This document shows positions 53,372-64,000 of a stretch of 64,000 nt of DNA, piece by piece; positions within the stretch are counted from its first letter, which is position 1; every line of letters begins with the position of its first letter. The stretch comes from Trachythela sp. YZ-2020 (Eukaryota > Cnidaria > Anthozoa > Malacalcyonacea > Clavulariidae): contig JADLSH010000236.1 in assembly GCA_016169945.1 (NCBI GenBank), positions 1,364,001 through 1,428,000 of the forward strand, given 5' to 3'. Both the position numbers and the translations under genes were made by a program. The notes beneath the pieces are model-generated. The model was not told the origin of the DNA, did not search any database, and was given only the letters and a program-made list of their open reading frames with translations.

Positions 53372-53945
53372 TAGGGGTGCACCAGATATCATATCCGGCC
53401 GGATATCCGGCCGGATAATGAGATAATCCGACTATCCGGTATCCGGCCGGATATTTTTAATATCCGGCCCGGATACCGGATATTTTTTTCAAGGCGTATT
53501 AATTTTGTTAAAAACGGAAAAAATATCAATAAATATGCTATGAAAAGAAAACAGTTGGACATCAATACAACAAACAAAAGAACAATATTATATGAATTGG
53601 TTTACTGTTCCAGTATTCTATTATAGGCTATAGCAAAGCCAAAAATGTTGGCCAGCGGTCACTATATTGATACTTCAATACTTCATGACAAACAGCATAT
53701 TATATATGAACCTCTATATAGTCCTAACATGAAGTAGTGCATTGTTCATCATTCGGGCATCATTGCCTTCATTGCCTGCATTGATGCACACCCTTATTCA
53801 ACCTGGAAAGGAGGCCCGAGTCTTGAATAAGAAAATAATCAAAATATCCGGTATCCGGCCGGATATCCGGGCCGGATATTTTTAAACTATCCGGCATATC
53901 CGGTATCCGGCCGGATAGTAAAAAGTACTATCCGGTGCACCCCTA
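53372..53945. mobile_element. hAT MITE with TAGGGGTGCACC ends, GGCCGGATAT-rich
   Basis: 574 bp with inverted ends TAGGGGTGCACCAGATATC and ATCCGGTGCACCCCTA and a perfect 8-bp duplication CTTTCAAT (53364-53371 and 53946-53953). Both ends are lined with ATATCCGGCCGGATAT palindromes. A sequence-diverged relative is at 32816-33309. Confidence 0.93.
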
Positions 53946-53953
53946 CTTTCAAT

Positions 53954-54544
53954 CAACGAAAAAGCATCAGTTAGTAATTAACGACCTCCATTAGGATTGC
54001 CCAAATGTGTGCGTTTTTTACCTTTGATTGGTGCACCAAACCGGATCAACAACAATGGAAGTAGCAATGTGAACAGCATTATAATGCTAATGTAGATGAA
54101 GACCATTATGACTCTCGGCAAAACCAAAGTCACATTAGAGTGTGAATTATTAATCCGCAGCCTCGATTACAACTACCCGAAAAGCCTATGGTTTCGCGAC
54201 ATTTTTCGAAAAGTATCCATCCAAGCAAATTGCCTTTTTTCAAGCGCCACTGAGTCAAATCCCCATCATATCGAATGTCCCACCACCATATCGAATGTCC
54301 CACCACCACTACCCACTAGAGTGGTTGAATCACCTGGATATTGTGTATCGAATAACAATAAATTAACAATTGGTAGTACTATATAATCTCTGTCCGAATA
54401 ACACAACGTGAAGACTCCCGTTTTAAACATGTTATTAACCCAAACGTCGGTGAAAGATGCTTTACTCCTGGATGTCATAATCCATATAACTGTAAGAACC
54501 TTATTATAATTCAAATAACCAAATCAGACAAAGTTAAACGAGCA
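53954..54544. other. Non-coding stretch with repeat of 52.1 kb
   Basis: 54033-54125 resembles 52138-52262. A short direct repeat ATATCGAATGTCCCACCACC is seen at 54268 and 54289. No gene recognised. Confidence 0.4.
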
Positions 54545-55190
54545 TTGCCAAATATTTTGTCGCTTAATGCGCGATCCATTCTAAACAAAACTGATGAGCT
54601 GGCGCTCGTTATCCATAATCACGATTCAGACATAGCAATGGTGTCCGAAACGTGGCTATCTGATGATATCCCAGACGAAGCATTGTGTTTTCCAGGCATT
54701 CCAGGTTTTAGTGTAACAAGGAACGACAGAGGAAATAGAAGAGGTGGAGGTGTCTTTATTTGAAGACAAAATTCCGTTCAAGGTTCGTCATGATTTAACT
54801 AGCTCAGATTATGAATGTTTATGGATTGTGTTACGCTAGCATGTGTTTATCCTCCGCCATCAATTGATGACTTTTACGACTATTTCTGCTGCTATGACAA
54901 ACTTACGAGTGAAAGCCCAAACACATCAATTGTTGCTGCTGGGGACTTAACCCTGCTAGTTATGGATTTCAGGAAAAGATAATTACCAACCACTGCCAGT
55001 TAAAGCAAGTAGCTACAGCAATCCTTGACCTGATATTGACTAATGCTAACTCGTTTTACGAGGAACCAAACGTGCTTGTCCCGCTTGGAAGGTCTGACAA
55101 CCGCGTAATCGATTGGAGGTCGAAAGATCAATTATCAAATAGGAAGAAAACAACGGAAATTATAACTTGACCCATAAAGGATTCTAGTTT
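54545..55190 (+). pseudogene. LINE endonuclease remnant
   Basis: 54545-54763 encodes an apurinic-endonuclease-like start (LSLNARSILNKTDEL, VSETWLSDDIP, GGGVFI). Coding continues in shifted frames (SSDYECLWIVLR, AAGDL, ILDLILTNANSFYEE, GRSDN) to about 55190, where a Gypsy LTR begins. Confidence 0.8.
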
Positions 55191-55330
55191 ACAATCATTT
55201 GAAGAACTCATCAGTTAGCCGACAAAGCTGGGCAACGGTTTATATAAAGCAACTTGTATTTTGTAGACTCTATTTCATTAATAGAACATAAGAATATTAC
55301 ATTGGCGACGAGAATAAAGTATATTTAAGT

Positions 55331-56725
55331 ATGGCAGAACATCCAGAGCCGGTCGAACAAGTAGGATTGGCAAATCTAAATGCGATTCCAGTCACTATTC
55401 AGCCAATGCCTGAATTTCGACCCGAAGCACATGTTGGTGCTAGCATCGCAACACGATGGGGTAACTGGCTATCCGACTTCGAAATGTTCATTTTGGCCTC
55501 TGGAATTACGGATCCAAAACGCAAACGTGCACTTCTGTTATACCAAGGTTGTTCTCGCGTGCGAGAAATCTTCCGATCTCTGCTAGAAACGGGCAATGAC
55601 GAAGATTACGAAACGGCAAAACAAAAGTTGAAGGAATATTTTGATCCTCTAAAGAATCGCCGCTACGAGGTGTATAGGTTTCGACAAACGGTACAAGCGC
55701 AGAATGAAACATTGGACGCTCTACACACACGACTGAGAACACTGGCCGAAACATGCGAGTTCCACGATGTAGAATTCGAAATCGAGCAGCAAATAATCGT
55801 CGGGGGAACATCGTCAAAGATTCGAAAGCGGGCATTACGAGACCCACAGTTTGCTTTGAAAGACATGCTCTTGGAAGGACGTCGGGACGAGCAAAGCACG
55901 TACCAGGCAAAACATATCGTGTCGAAAGATGTGAACACCGCAGAAACTAACAAAATCGAGACGAAAGTTGGAACTAATACGAACGGTGGCAAAACATGTC
56001 GGAATTGCGGATATTCATTTCCTCACGAAGGCCGTTGCCCGGCAACCGGAAAGACATGCAACAAGTGTGGCAAAGCAAACCATTTTGCTAGCGTGTGCCA
56101 AAGTGCTAGCAAGCAACCTAATTACAAACAACAATTTAAGTCGAAGAAAAGATCGTTGAAACCCCTACAAAAGGAAGAAACCCAAAACTCTAGCTCTGAT
56201 TCAGATGAATCATACTTATATGAAGTAAAGACTGAACAGAAAAACAATGCAAATGTCAGAGTCACAGTAGGCGGTGTATCATTCAACACAATGGTTGATA
56301 CCGGGGCAAGTATCAATGTTATTGACGAACAGACATACTCTAAATTGATTTCCCTGCACTATACGAAAACAAAAGTGTTTGCCTATAACCAAGAGCAACC
56401 GGTAAAATTTCTTGGTAAGTTCGAAGCGATTATTGAAACTCGTAAGCGACTATCTGTGGCAACCTTTTATGTTGTGAAAGGTCGAAACTCGGGTAATCTG
56501 TTATCATTGTCTACAGCTCAAGATCTGGGACTAATTACTCTGCACCTAAACAAAGTATCTACGAAAGATGCTGCCCTGGATAACATTTTAAGAAACATGC
56601 TAAAGTATTTAATGGTCTTGAAACAAGCCGCGGGAAGTTATTTTCGAGATTTTTCTGCGAAGAAACCACAACCTTTTCATTATAATCGTAAATCTTTGAA
56701 ATTCAAGCAGTACGTATGTTGTTAA
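55331..56725 (+). pseudogene. Gypsy gag-protease ORF
   Basis: 464 codons from ATG 55331. Capsid-like gag (residues 1-200), two zinc knuckles (CRNCGYSFPHEGRC, CNKCGKANHFASVC, residues about 217-256), and an aspartic protease active site VDTGASINVI near residue 320. The last ~40 residues are out of register with family sequence, so a frameshift lies near 56600 and the ORF end is not the natural one. Confidence 0.85.
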
Positions 56726-56726
56726 C

Positions 56727-57703
56727 CAGTTTCTAAGCTTTCTTTTAGTATGTTTTTTACGTATTTACGTTCAGTATTATCTTTTATAATGTTCAAAATC
56801 TTCGACTTGTGGCCCACTAAAAATTCTAAAATGATATTTTATACTCTGCTCAAGGCAGTCTAGAATTGTCAAAGTAATATAATTCTTTAAAACAATCAAA
56901 AGTTTAAAAACTACTGCACACAACTACAGTACAGACAGTTACGACTTACGAGTTGTCTTACGAAAATTTGGAATTGTTTGAATATTTTGAAAAATTTTCA
57001 TACCGATTTCAACAATAAAAACAAATTTAAGAGACGTTGGATTAATTCAATGGGTAAATCACTGACAAACCAGACCAGAAAAAGACCACCAACAAACAAT
57101 CTTGGGTCCAACAAGCCAAGGGTAACGAAAACGAATAGAATTTTGCTCGCAATTGTACACCATTTCGGAAAAAGACAGCCTGTTTTACAGCCAGCGAGTC
57201 ACGCGAAAAACAAGGACATGCGCAGATGCCGTTCTTGTCGAATTGAAATTCTGTTTGCCCGCGTAAGTTTTGTGCGTAGCTTAATGGCTTTAGTTTTAAT
57301 TTCCTTCGGTGAAAATTTTTAAATTTTTGTATAGTCAACTTACAAGTCGCCTTTTTTAATATATCCAAATTTTCTCAGAACAAAAATTTGCAAATATCTA
57401 AAAAACTTATCCTACAACCTACCTTAATTTTGTTATATAATGTTCCGCTTAGTATTCCAAATTTACTTGAAAATTTAAATTTTTTGTCCAATTTATAGGA
57501 TATGACTACTATAGTTCATACGCTGTTGTTACCATAGCAACGCGACTGTGGTATATTTAGAACCCATATGTTGGACACATAACAGTTATATTAATAGTTA
57601 CTACCCAAAAACCAACTATATATTTCACAAACGAAGATATGTGTTGCAATAGGGAAAGCACATTTGCACCCCTTGTTTTTATAGTAACTGTAGGGAGCCA
57701 CCT
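56727..57703. other. Unrelated DNA replacing part of Gypsy RT
   Basis: Non-coding. The right edge GGGAGCCACC|TTAA abuts RT coding and resembles the CCACC|TTAA end at 21587. The left edge has no matching terminus, so this may be a truncated TTAA-type element combined with a deletion. Confidence 0.45.
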
Positions 57704-59258
57704 TAAATGAAGCTAAATATTTCACAAAACAAGATTTATCTCAAGCTTACCATCATCTTGTTCTAGACGAACAGAGTAGATACATTACCACATTTAGCAC
57801 TCATATCGGACTGTTTCGATACAAGCGCCTCAACTATGGAACTAATGCTTCTGCAGAAATCTTTCAGCATGCCTTGCAAAGAGAATTACAAGGACTACAA
57901 GGTGTCAAGAACATAGCGGATGACATTATTATATTTGGCACAACTCGGGCTGAGCATGACGATAATCTAGATAAATGTTTACATCGGTTATCACACAAGG
58001 GTTTGAAGTTAAACAGAGACAAATGTGTTTTTCTAAACAACAAATTGGAATTCTTTGGACAAGTTTTCTCCAAAGACGGTACAAGACCAGACCCCAAGCG
58101 AGTTCAAGATTTATTGAATGCACCCAAACCCGCAAACGTAAGCGAGGTACGAAGCCTACTCGGCATGGCTAATTATAGTAGCCAGTATACATTCCTGACT
58201 TTGCAACGTTGACAGCTCCACTTCGTGAATTGACCAAAAAGAATGTGAAATTTGAATGGACTGCAACTCACGAACACAGTTTTAAACAACTCACCAATGC
58301 GTTAGCCACATCACCCTGTATGGCATATTTCGACAAAGAAAAAGAGACCTTTGTAGTTGTGGATGCAAGTCCAGTTGGGCTTTCGTGTATCTTATCACAA
58401 AAGACACAAGGACTCGATGACCAGAAAATAATTGCATATGCAAGTCGAGCCCTAACAGGAGCTGAAAAACGCTATTCGCAGACTGAAAAAGAAGCGCTCG
58501 CGATTGTTTGGTCTGTGGAACACTTCCACTTATTCTTGTATGGTAGCGAGTTTACCTTGGTTACAGACCATAAACCGTTGGAGGTTATTTATGGCAAAAG
58601 AAACTCCAAAACCTCTGCACGAATCGAACGGTGGATTTTACGCCTGCAGCCGTATAGTTTCAAGATTGTGTACAAATCTGGAGCAGAAAACCCAGCAGAT
58701 TATCTATCCAGACACCCCACAGCGAGCAGTACGAGAACACAGGAGAAAGTGACCGAAGAATGCATAGACTTTATTGCTAGATCTAGTGTTCCTAGAGCTA
58801 TGACAATAGAGGAGATAAAAATTGCAACAAATGCAGACAGCACTCTAAAGGGACTCCGCGCCGCAATAAAGTTAAATAACTGGGATTCTCAAGTGGTCAA
58901 ATCATTTAAACATGTCAAAGATGAACTGTCTGTTACGTCAGATGGACTAATCCTCAGGGGAACAAGAATTGTCATACCTGAAAGCCTACAGCAGAGAGCA
59001 GTGGACATTGCGCACGAAGCTTATCTCGGGCTGCAGAAGACGAAAGCACTAATTCGCGAGAAGGTATGGTTTCCTCAAATAGATAGTATAGTTAAAAATA
59101 CTATAGAACACTGTATAACGTGTCAAGCTGTTGGGAGTCCAAGCCCCCCAGAACCACTTGCAATGACACAGGTTTCAGAACATCAATGGGAAATACTGAA
59201 CATTGATTTCTATCAGAGGATTTCTATGGTCCTCTCCCATCGGGCGAATATCTATTAG
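57704..59258 (+). pseudogene. Gypsy RT (partial), RNase H and integrase zinc-binding region
   Basis: RT from AKYFTKQDLSQAYHHL through IADDIIIFG (catalytic box), in the frame ending at 58212, then shifted into 58209-59258. RNase H: FVVVDASPVGLSCIL, KRYSQTEKEALAIVW, VTDHKPLEVIY. Integrase zinc-binding: HEAYLGLQKTKALIREKVWF and CITC. The Asp of the RNase H active site is present. Confidence 0.85.
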
Positions 59259-59725
59259 TTGTGATAGATCGTTATTCGAGATTTCCCGAAGTAGAGATTG
59301 TTGGATCTACCAAAGCATCAGTTGTCATTCCTAAACTTGACAAGATATTCGCAGTGCATGGTATTCCAACTACTGTCAGAACAGATAATGGCCCTCCATT
59401 CAACGGGGAAGACTACCGCCATTACCTAGAGACCTTGGGAATAAAAGCTGATTTCTGAACACCTAAGTGGCCCCAAGGAACAATTACTTCATTACCGCAC
59501 CACCCCACACACCAGAACTGGTGTACCACCTGCAGAGCTGTTGTTCAACAGAACAGTCAAAGGTAAATTACCGATATTGAAGAAACAGAAGATCATTAGT
59601 CGACATGGCGAAGCAAGTAAGAACGAAGAAAGAAGACAGAAGTACAACAAAGAGTACGCCAACAAACGACGCCATGCAAAGAAGAGTGAAATAAAGGTTG
59701 CAGTTTGCACTGCAAACGACGCCAT
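59259..59725 (+). pseudogene. Gypsy integrase core and C-terminus
   Basis: 59261-59458 gives DRYSRFPEVEIV and VRTDNGPPFNGEDYRHYL (second Asp). A break follows. 59500-59725 has YRTTPHTRTGVPPAELLF-type coding and a basic tail. A 51-bp tandem duplication (59665-59715 and 59716-59762) lies at its end. Confidence 0.8.
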
Positions 59726-59762
59726 GCAAAGAAGAGTGAAATAATGGTTGCAGTTTACACTG

Positions 59763-61600
59763 CAAACTTATATCGCGAAATGTTACCGAATTTCGTAATT
59801 GTCTTTCTCAAATCAATTGGTTTGATCTTGGTGATATTAGCGATCCAGTTAAGGCCTATTCTAGTTTTTTTAATGAATTTAGTAAAACATATATCAATTG
59901 TGATATTTGAGCTCTCCAAATATTGCCATGGAAACTAAGTACAAAAGGTATAGAAATAAATTAAATCATTCTTTGCGATTAGCCAAGCGTTTATATTATG
60001 AGCAGCAATTAGAGCGTAATAAGTCAAATTGTAAAAAAACGTGGAATATCTTGAATGAAATTATCAATAAACGTAAACAAACAAGTAAACTCCCATCTAC
60101 ATTTATAATTAATAATGTTGATTGTTCAGATCCAATTTCAATAGCCAATAATTTTTCCAAATATTTTTCAACTTTAGGGTCTAATCTAGCTAGTAAGATT
60201 CCACAGGTTCCTGTTTCCCCAAATTCGTTTCTTTCTGGCGAGTTTGTAGATAGTATGTTTTTTGATATAACGACCGAGCAAGAGATAACGGAAATTGTAA
60301 ATTCTTTTAGGAACGGTGTGGCTTCTGGCTACGACAATTTACCTGTGTCTGTTATTAAAGAATCTATTGATCTAATTGCTAAACCTTTAGCTCACATTGT
60401 TAATTTATCTATATTAGAAAGGATCATTCGACTTCTTTAGCCTTATTGGATCTATATAACAAAATTTCTTCAGGAATTGATATAAAGGAGTTCACAGTTC
60501 TATCCAAGGCATTTGACACCATTGATCATTGTATTTTGTTTGATAAACTTCAACATTACGGAATTCGGGGTGTTCCTCTAGACTGGTTTAAAAGTTATTT
60601 TAATGAAAGGCAACAATTTGTTGTATATAATGGCATAAGTTCACAAAAAATACCAATCAATTGTGGTGTACCGCAGGGATCAATACTTGGTCCCTTACTC
60701 TTTTTACTATATATCAATGATATTTGTAATGCTTCAGATATCCTTCACTATGTGTTATTTGCTGATGATACAAATTTATTCCACTCACATAAAAACCTGT
60801 CATTTCTAATTGACCAAGTCAATCATGAGTTACTTAAACTATCTGATTGGTTTGCTGCTAATAGATTATCAATTAATTTTGAAAAACTAAGTTCATGATT
60901 TTTAGACCGAAACAAAAATCATGTAATGTTGATGTTAATATAGTCCTAAGTAGTCATCAAATTTCCTTAATTAATGAGATTGGAAATCTCATATTTCGCA
61001 TGTAACGAGGAAAATGTCTAAATCGATTGGCATTATTAAAAAGGCTAGTTTTTACCTCTCTAAATCATCATTGTTAACACTATATTATTCTCTTGTTTAC
61101 CCATACATGCAATATTGTATTTTAGTCTGGGGATCAACGTATCCATCAAATCTAAGACGTATTGTGTTGTTACAGAAGCGTGTTGTTAGGATTATAAATA
61201 AGGCCGTATACGATGCTCATACTGAGCCCATGTTTAATGATCTTGGACTTCTCCCATTTCAGAAGATATATTTATTCCACTTAGGTAAATTTATGTTTTT
61301 ATTCCACAAAAGAATGCTACCGGCTAATTTTGATTTTTTTTTGTTGTTGTGTTAATCAAGTTCATAATTATAATACACGTAATTCGAAATTGTATTATAT
61401 CCCTTTTTGTAGAACTAATATTTTATTTTATTTTATTTTACAAGTTTTGCCATTGAGAAATAAAGATATACATATAGAACTTTTAAAAAATGCACTTAAA
61501 CAGGATGGCTGGAATTACCACACAGAGAAGAAGTTCTCCAATAACGGGGTTCCAAAACAGTTGAAATAATTGTACAATAAACATTGAGAAGTGAGACAAA
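59763..61600 (+). pseudogene. CR1/Jockey-like LINE reverse transcriptase, broken
   Basis: 59907-60440: pre-RT region (KTWNILNEIINKRKQTSKLP, EITEIVNSFRNGVASGYDNL). A deletion at about 60415 removes several RT blocks. 60446-60898: DTIDHCILFDKLQHYGIRG, GVPQGSILGPLLFLLYINDI and FADDTNLF (catalytic). 61014-61355: C-terminal thumb (LYYSLVYPYMQYC, LQKRVVRII). Tail to about 61570. Confidence 0.85.
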
Positions 61601-61768
61601 CATTAGGACAAACTAGTCAACAAACTGACAAACAAACAGACGACAAATGAAACAATGGAAATTAGCGGGGAGTTAACAAACAAGTAAACAAACAGATAAG
61701 GAATAACACTGGACAAAAAACGTTAACGAACGAGACAACCCGCTAATTGATCATGCACTATCGTAAAG
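61601..61768. other. Short spacer between LINEs
   Basis: AAACAGACAAACAA-rich sequence. Nothing recognised. It could be the 3' UTR of either LINE. Confidence 0.4.
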
Positions 61769-63242
61769 TTAGCAACATGGTTTCGTTGACAAGCTAGTTA
61801 ACGAACGAGTTGTGTGACATTTCACACATACAGACTTAAATGTCCTCGGATCTTCAGGATTGTAGATCACATTAGTATATTCAATGTAGAGTTTCATTAG
61901 AGACTCTTTGAATGAAATAAGAGATTTGGTGGTGTCTCTAATGGTGCAAGGAAGCGTGTTCCATACGTTGGCAGCTCTGATATAATAGCTGTTTTTGAAA
62001 CTAACAGTTCGGCACTTCGCTACATTTAGTGTGGTACCATTGGTCGCATTAACATTTCTTGTTTCTCGTACCGGGACCTTGATGGATATGTTACTGTCGG
62101 AGTTATTTATGATACACCATATCTAAGTACTCGTGCCAGTAACATATAGGAATAATACTGATGGTCTGCAATCTAACTTTGTACGATATATCTGTTTGGT
62201 GCGGCAATGATAATATAAATTTTGTAGCACGTCGTTGTATACGTTCGATGATCAAGATGTTTTTGACCGACTGTGGTGCCCATACTTGACTACCGTAAGC
62301 CAGCTGACTTCGAACCATGGTCAGATAGAGTACCTTGCGAATTCTTTGGTTACGAATGTCGAATGCCGTTCGCTTCACAAAACCTAGCATTTTGTTAGCT
62401 TTTGCCGAAATCTCCAGCACCTGCCTGTTCCATTTGAGATCACTGGTGATAGTCATGCCAAGATCTTTCTGGCTGACGGATTGTTTGACTGGAGTACCGG
62501 ATAGTGTGTACTGTGTCATGATCGGTTGATGACTTCTTGTAGTATGCAATACTCCACACTTGGTTTGATTGATGTCCATTCTCCAGTCATTACACCAATT
62601 GGCAATGCTATTCAGATCCGATTGCATAATTTCATTATCTTCGACAGTTTGAATAGGTCGGTGGCATTTGGTGTCATCAGCAAACATTGCTACGGTAGTA
62701 TCTTGCGAGACAGACTCAGGAAGATCATTAACAAAGATAAGAAAGAGAAGTGGTCCAAGAATTGACCCCTGAGGAACTCCAGAAAGTACTGGAAGAGGTT
62801 GAGATGTCACACCAAGTACAGTGACCCTCTGGAATCGCCCAGAAAGATAATCCTTGAACAAACAAAGAAGATTTCCTCTAATACCAAAGTTGTGGAGCTT
62901 CACCAGCAGGAGGTCATGACTAACTTTGTCAAAGGCTTTTGCAAAGTCGAGGTAAATGGTGTCAACTTGGCCTTTCTTCTCAAGTACGCTGTGGATCTCG
63001 TGGAGAACATGCAACAACTGAGAGGTAGTTGATTTACCTCTCAGGAAACCATGTTGTAGTTCATAAAGTTGGTCTGAGACGTGGTCTATAAGTTTATTGT
63101 AGATGCAACGTTCAAAGACTTTCGAGATTAAAGATAAGAGCGATATTGGTCTGTAGTTAGTGACTTCATGGTAAGGACTTTTAATATTAAGCAGTTCTCC
63201 GTTATTTATCAAGGTGTAAAGTTTTCTAATTCTATTAGTCAA
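61769..63242 (-). pseudogene. LINE reverse transcriptase, 5'-truncated (minus)
   Basis: ORF 62103-63242 encodes NYRPISLLSLISKVFERC, IYLDFAKAFDKVSHDLLLVK, LSGVPQGSILGPLLFLIFVN, MFADDTKCHR (catalytic FADD) and a thumb domain. After a one-base frameshift at about 62103 the coding goes on to 61769 with RAANVWNTLPCTIRD and a terminal CVKCHTTRS motif, then TAA. Nearly intact apart from the 5' truncation and this frameshift. CR1/L2-like. Confidence 0.88.
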
Positions 63243-63515
63243 AATATTTATGATGCTCCATCTGTTTCCTGTTTTAAGAAAAAATTAAAAGTTTATCTTT
63301 TCGATATGTAAGCGTAAAAACCACATTGTTGTAAATAAATTCATACTTAATACTTCCTGATTCCGGTTTTATCGGATTATAATAAGGTAGCCCAAAACTC
63401 ATAAGCCTCTTGGTTTCATTTGGGCTTCCTTGCCTTAATACTATAACTATTATCTTTATATTTTTTGTATTTACTCTATGCGTGGCAAAATAAATTGACT
63501 TGACTTGACTTGACG
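63243..63515 (+). mobile_element. LINE 3' end with TTGAC tail
   Basis: Plus-strand SCFKKKLKVYLFDM followed by a stop, an AT-rich 3' UTR and a TTGACTTGACTTGAC microsatellite tail. A typical 5'-truncated retroposed end, abutting the 5' truncation point of the minus LINE. Confidence 0.7.
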
Positions 63516-63779
63516 AAGGCGAACGGAAAAACTCAAGTACATAGTTATAGTTTAAAAATATTAAAAATTACCTAATTACAACAATTGTACTACGCTATAT
63601 GACAGATAAAATCTTATTATACTATAAGTTGTACTATACTATATGTGGAAATGCTCTACTATGTTATATATATATGTATGTATATTGAACTTTACTGTAT
63701 ATACTTGAAAATGTACTATGCTATACTCTATATAGAAATGTCATTAAACGTTAGAACAAGTAAATTCTTTAAAATTCTA
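63516..63779. other. AT-rich spacer
   Basis: Repeated ACTATACTATA/TGTACTATGCTATA words between 63585 and 63730. No gene. Confidence 0.5.
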
Positions 63780-64000
63780 TAGTTAAAAAGAGTCCCACTT
63801 CCTTACACAATACGGCAAGCAGCTGTCCCTAAATCGTTTAATACGCGATTTAAAAAGTGGGATATCCCGAGCGTTTCTGAGATTGTACTCGTGATTAGAT
63901 TGCTTGGGCAGCAACTCGAAAGTTTTGCTTGAGGTGTCTCTAATATTATTCTTGTAGAAGTGCTTGCACAACGAGTCCCTTCTTTCTTCTAGCGTAGGTA
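63780..64000 (-). pseudogene. LINE C-terminal fragment running off the window
   Basis: Minus-strand coding ERRDSLCKHFYKNN, NHEYNLRNARDIPLFKSRIK and CLPYCVRKWDSF, the extreme C-terminus of a CR1/Jockey-like RT. Its 5' part lies beyond 64000. Confidence 0.75.

Larger units (their letters stand above)
55215..59762 (+). mobile_element. Gypsy-type LTR retrotransposon, decayed
   Basis: Gag-protease, RT, RNase H and integrase in Gypsy order. A short LTR-like leader (55215-55303, with TATATAAA) ends ATTACA and is followed by TTGGCGACGAGAATAAAG, a primer-binding-site-like word. No 3' LTR was recognised. The RT N-terminal half is missing and replaced by about 1 kb of unrelated DNA. Confidence 0.85.

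Noticed and set aside
53376..53577. GGCCGGATAT repeats as a CRISPR-like array
   Set aside because: Repeats are irregular palindromes with no spacer structure, inside a MITE of an animal genome.

Overview
This window is nuclear DNA of an AT-rich, transposon-laden invertebrate animal, plausibly a cnidarian or a similar marine invertebrate. The evidence is spliced genes with GT-AG introns, a conserved animal gene (GPALPP1-like), a C2H2 zinc-finger gene, a FYVE-domain exon, and a mixture of BEL/Pao, Gypsy, Penelope, CR1/L2-like LINE, hAT-type and TTAA-type elements. The species cannot be named from the sequence. No bacterial features, rRNA, functional tRNA gene or CRISPR array were seen.

Layout. 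1-11.7 kb is non-coding: a CAGA microsatellite, tRNA-derived SINEs, a 2.5-kb element with long inverted termini, AAGGAAATTT-rich hAT-like debris, and a 2.7-kb cluster of perfect hairpins. 11.7-21.6 kb is a nest of insertions. A hairpin MITE holds a TTAA-type element. That holds an 8.2-kb BEL/Pao retrotransposon, flanked by a 5-bp target duplication. The BEL copy is itself broken by a 1.07-kb hAT element (with another hAT MITE inside it) and by a small LINE 3'-end fragment in its 3' LTR. 21.7-25.7 kb holds an intronless C2H2 zinc-finger gene and a 2.4-kb element packed with GTTCATGAAC palindromes, all between a 37-bp inverted repeat.

28.2-49.5 kb is one host gene. Eight exons on the + strand encode a GPALPP1 (DUF3752) orthologue of about 370 residues. 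Intron 1 contains a 2.3-kb array of a 16-bp minisatellite. Intron 2 (15.4 kb) contains a second, decayed BEL/Pao element, interrupted by a Penelope-like element with a hammerhead ribozyme, by LINE tails, by a 653-bp tandem duplication and by a hAT MITE. Intron 6 is mostly an 85/86-bp tandem array whose unit contains a copy of the exon-7 splice acceptor and the first 16 bases of exon 7.

49.5-64 kb holds LINE debris, the first exon of a FYVE zinc-finger gene, a hAT element carrying an ATG-led ORF behind CCAAT-like motifs, a GGCCGGATAT-rich hAT MITE, a decayed Gypsy retrotransposon that appears to split a LINE, and two or three further LINE fragments running to the window edge. Coding capacity that looks alive is limited to GPALPP1, the zinc-finger ORF and the FYVE exon. 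All the retroelements carry stops, frameshifts or insertions.
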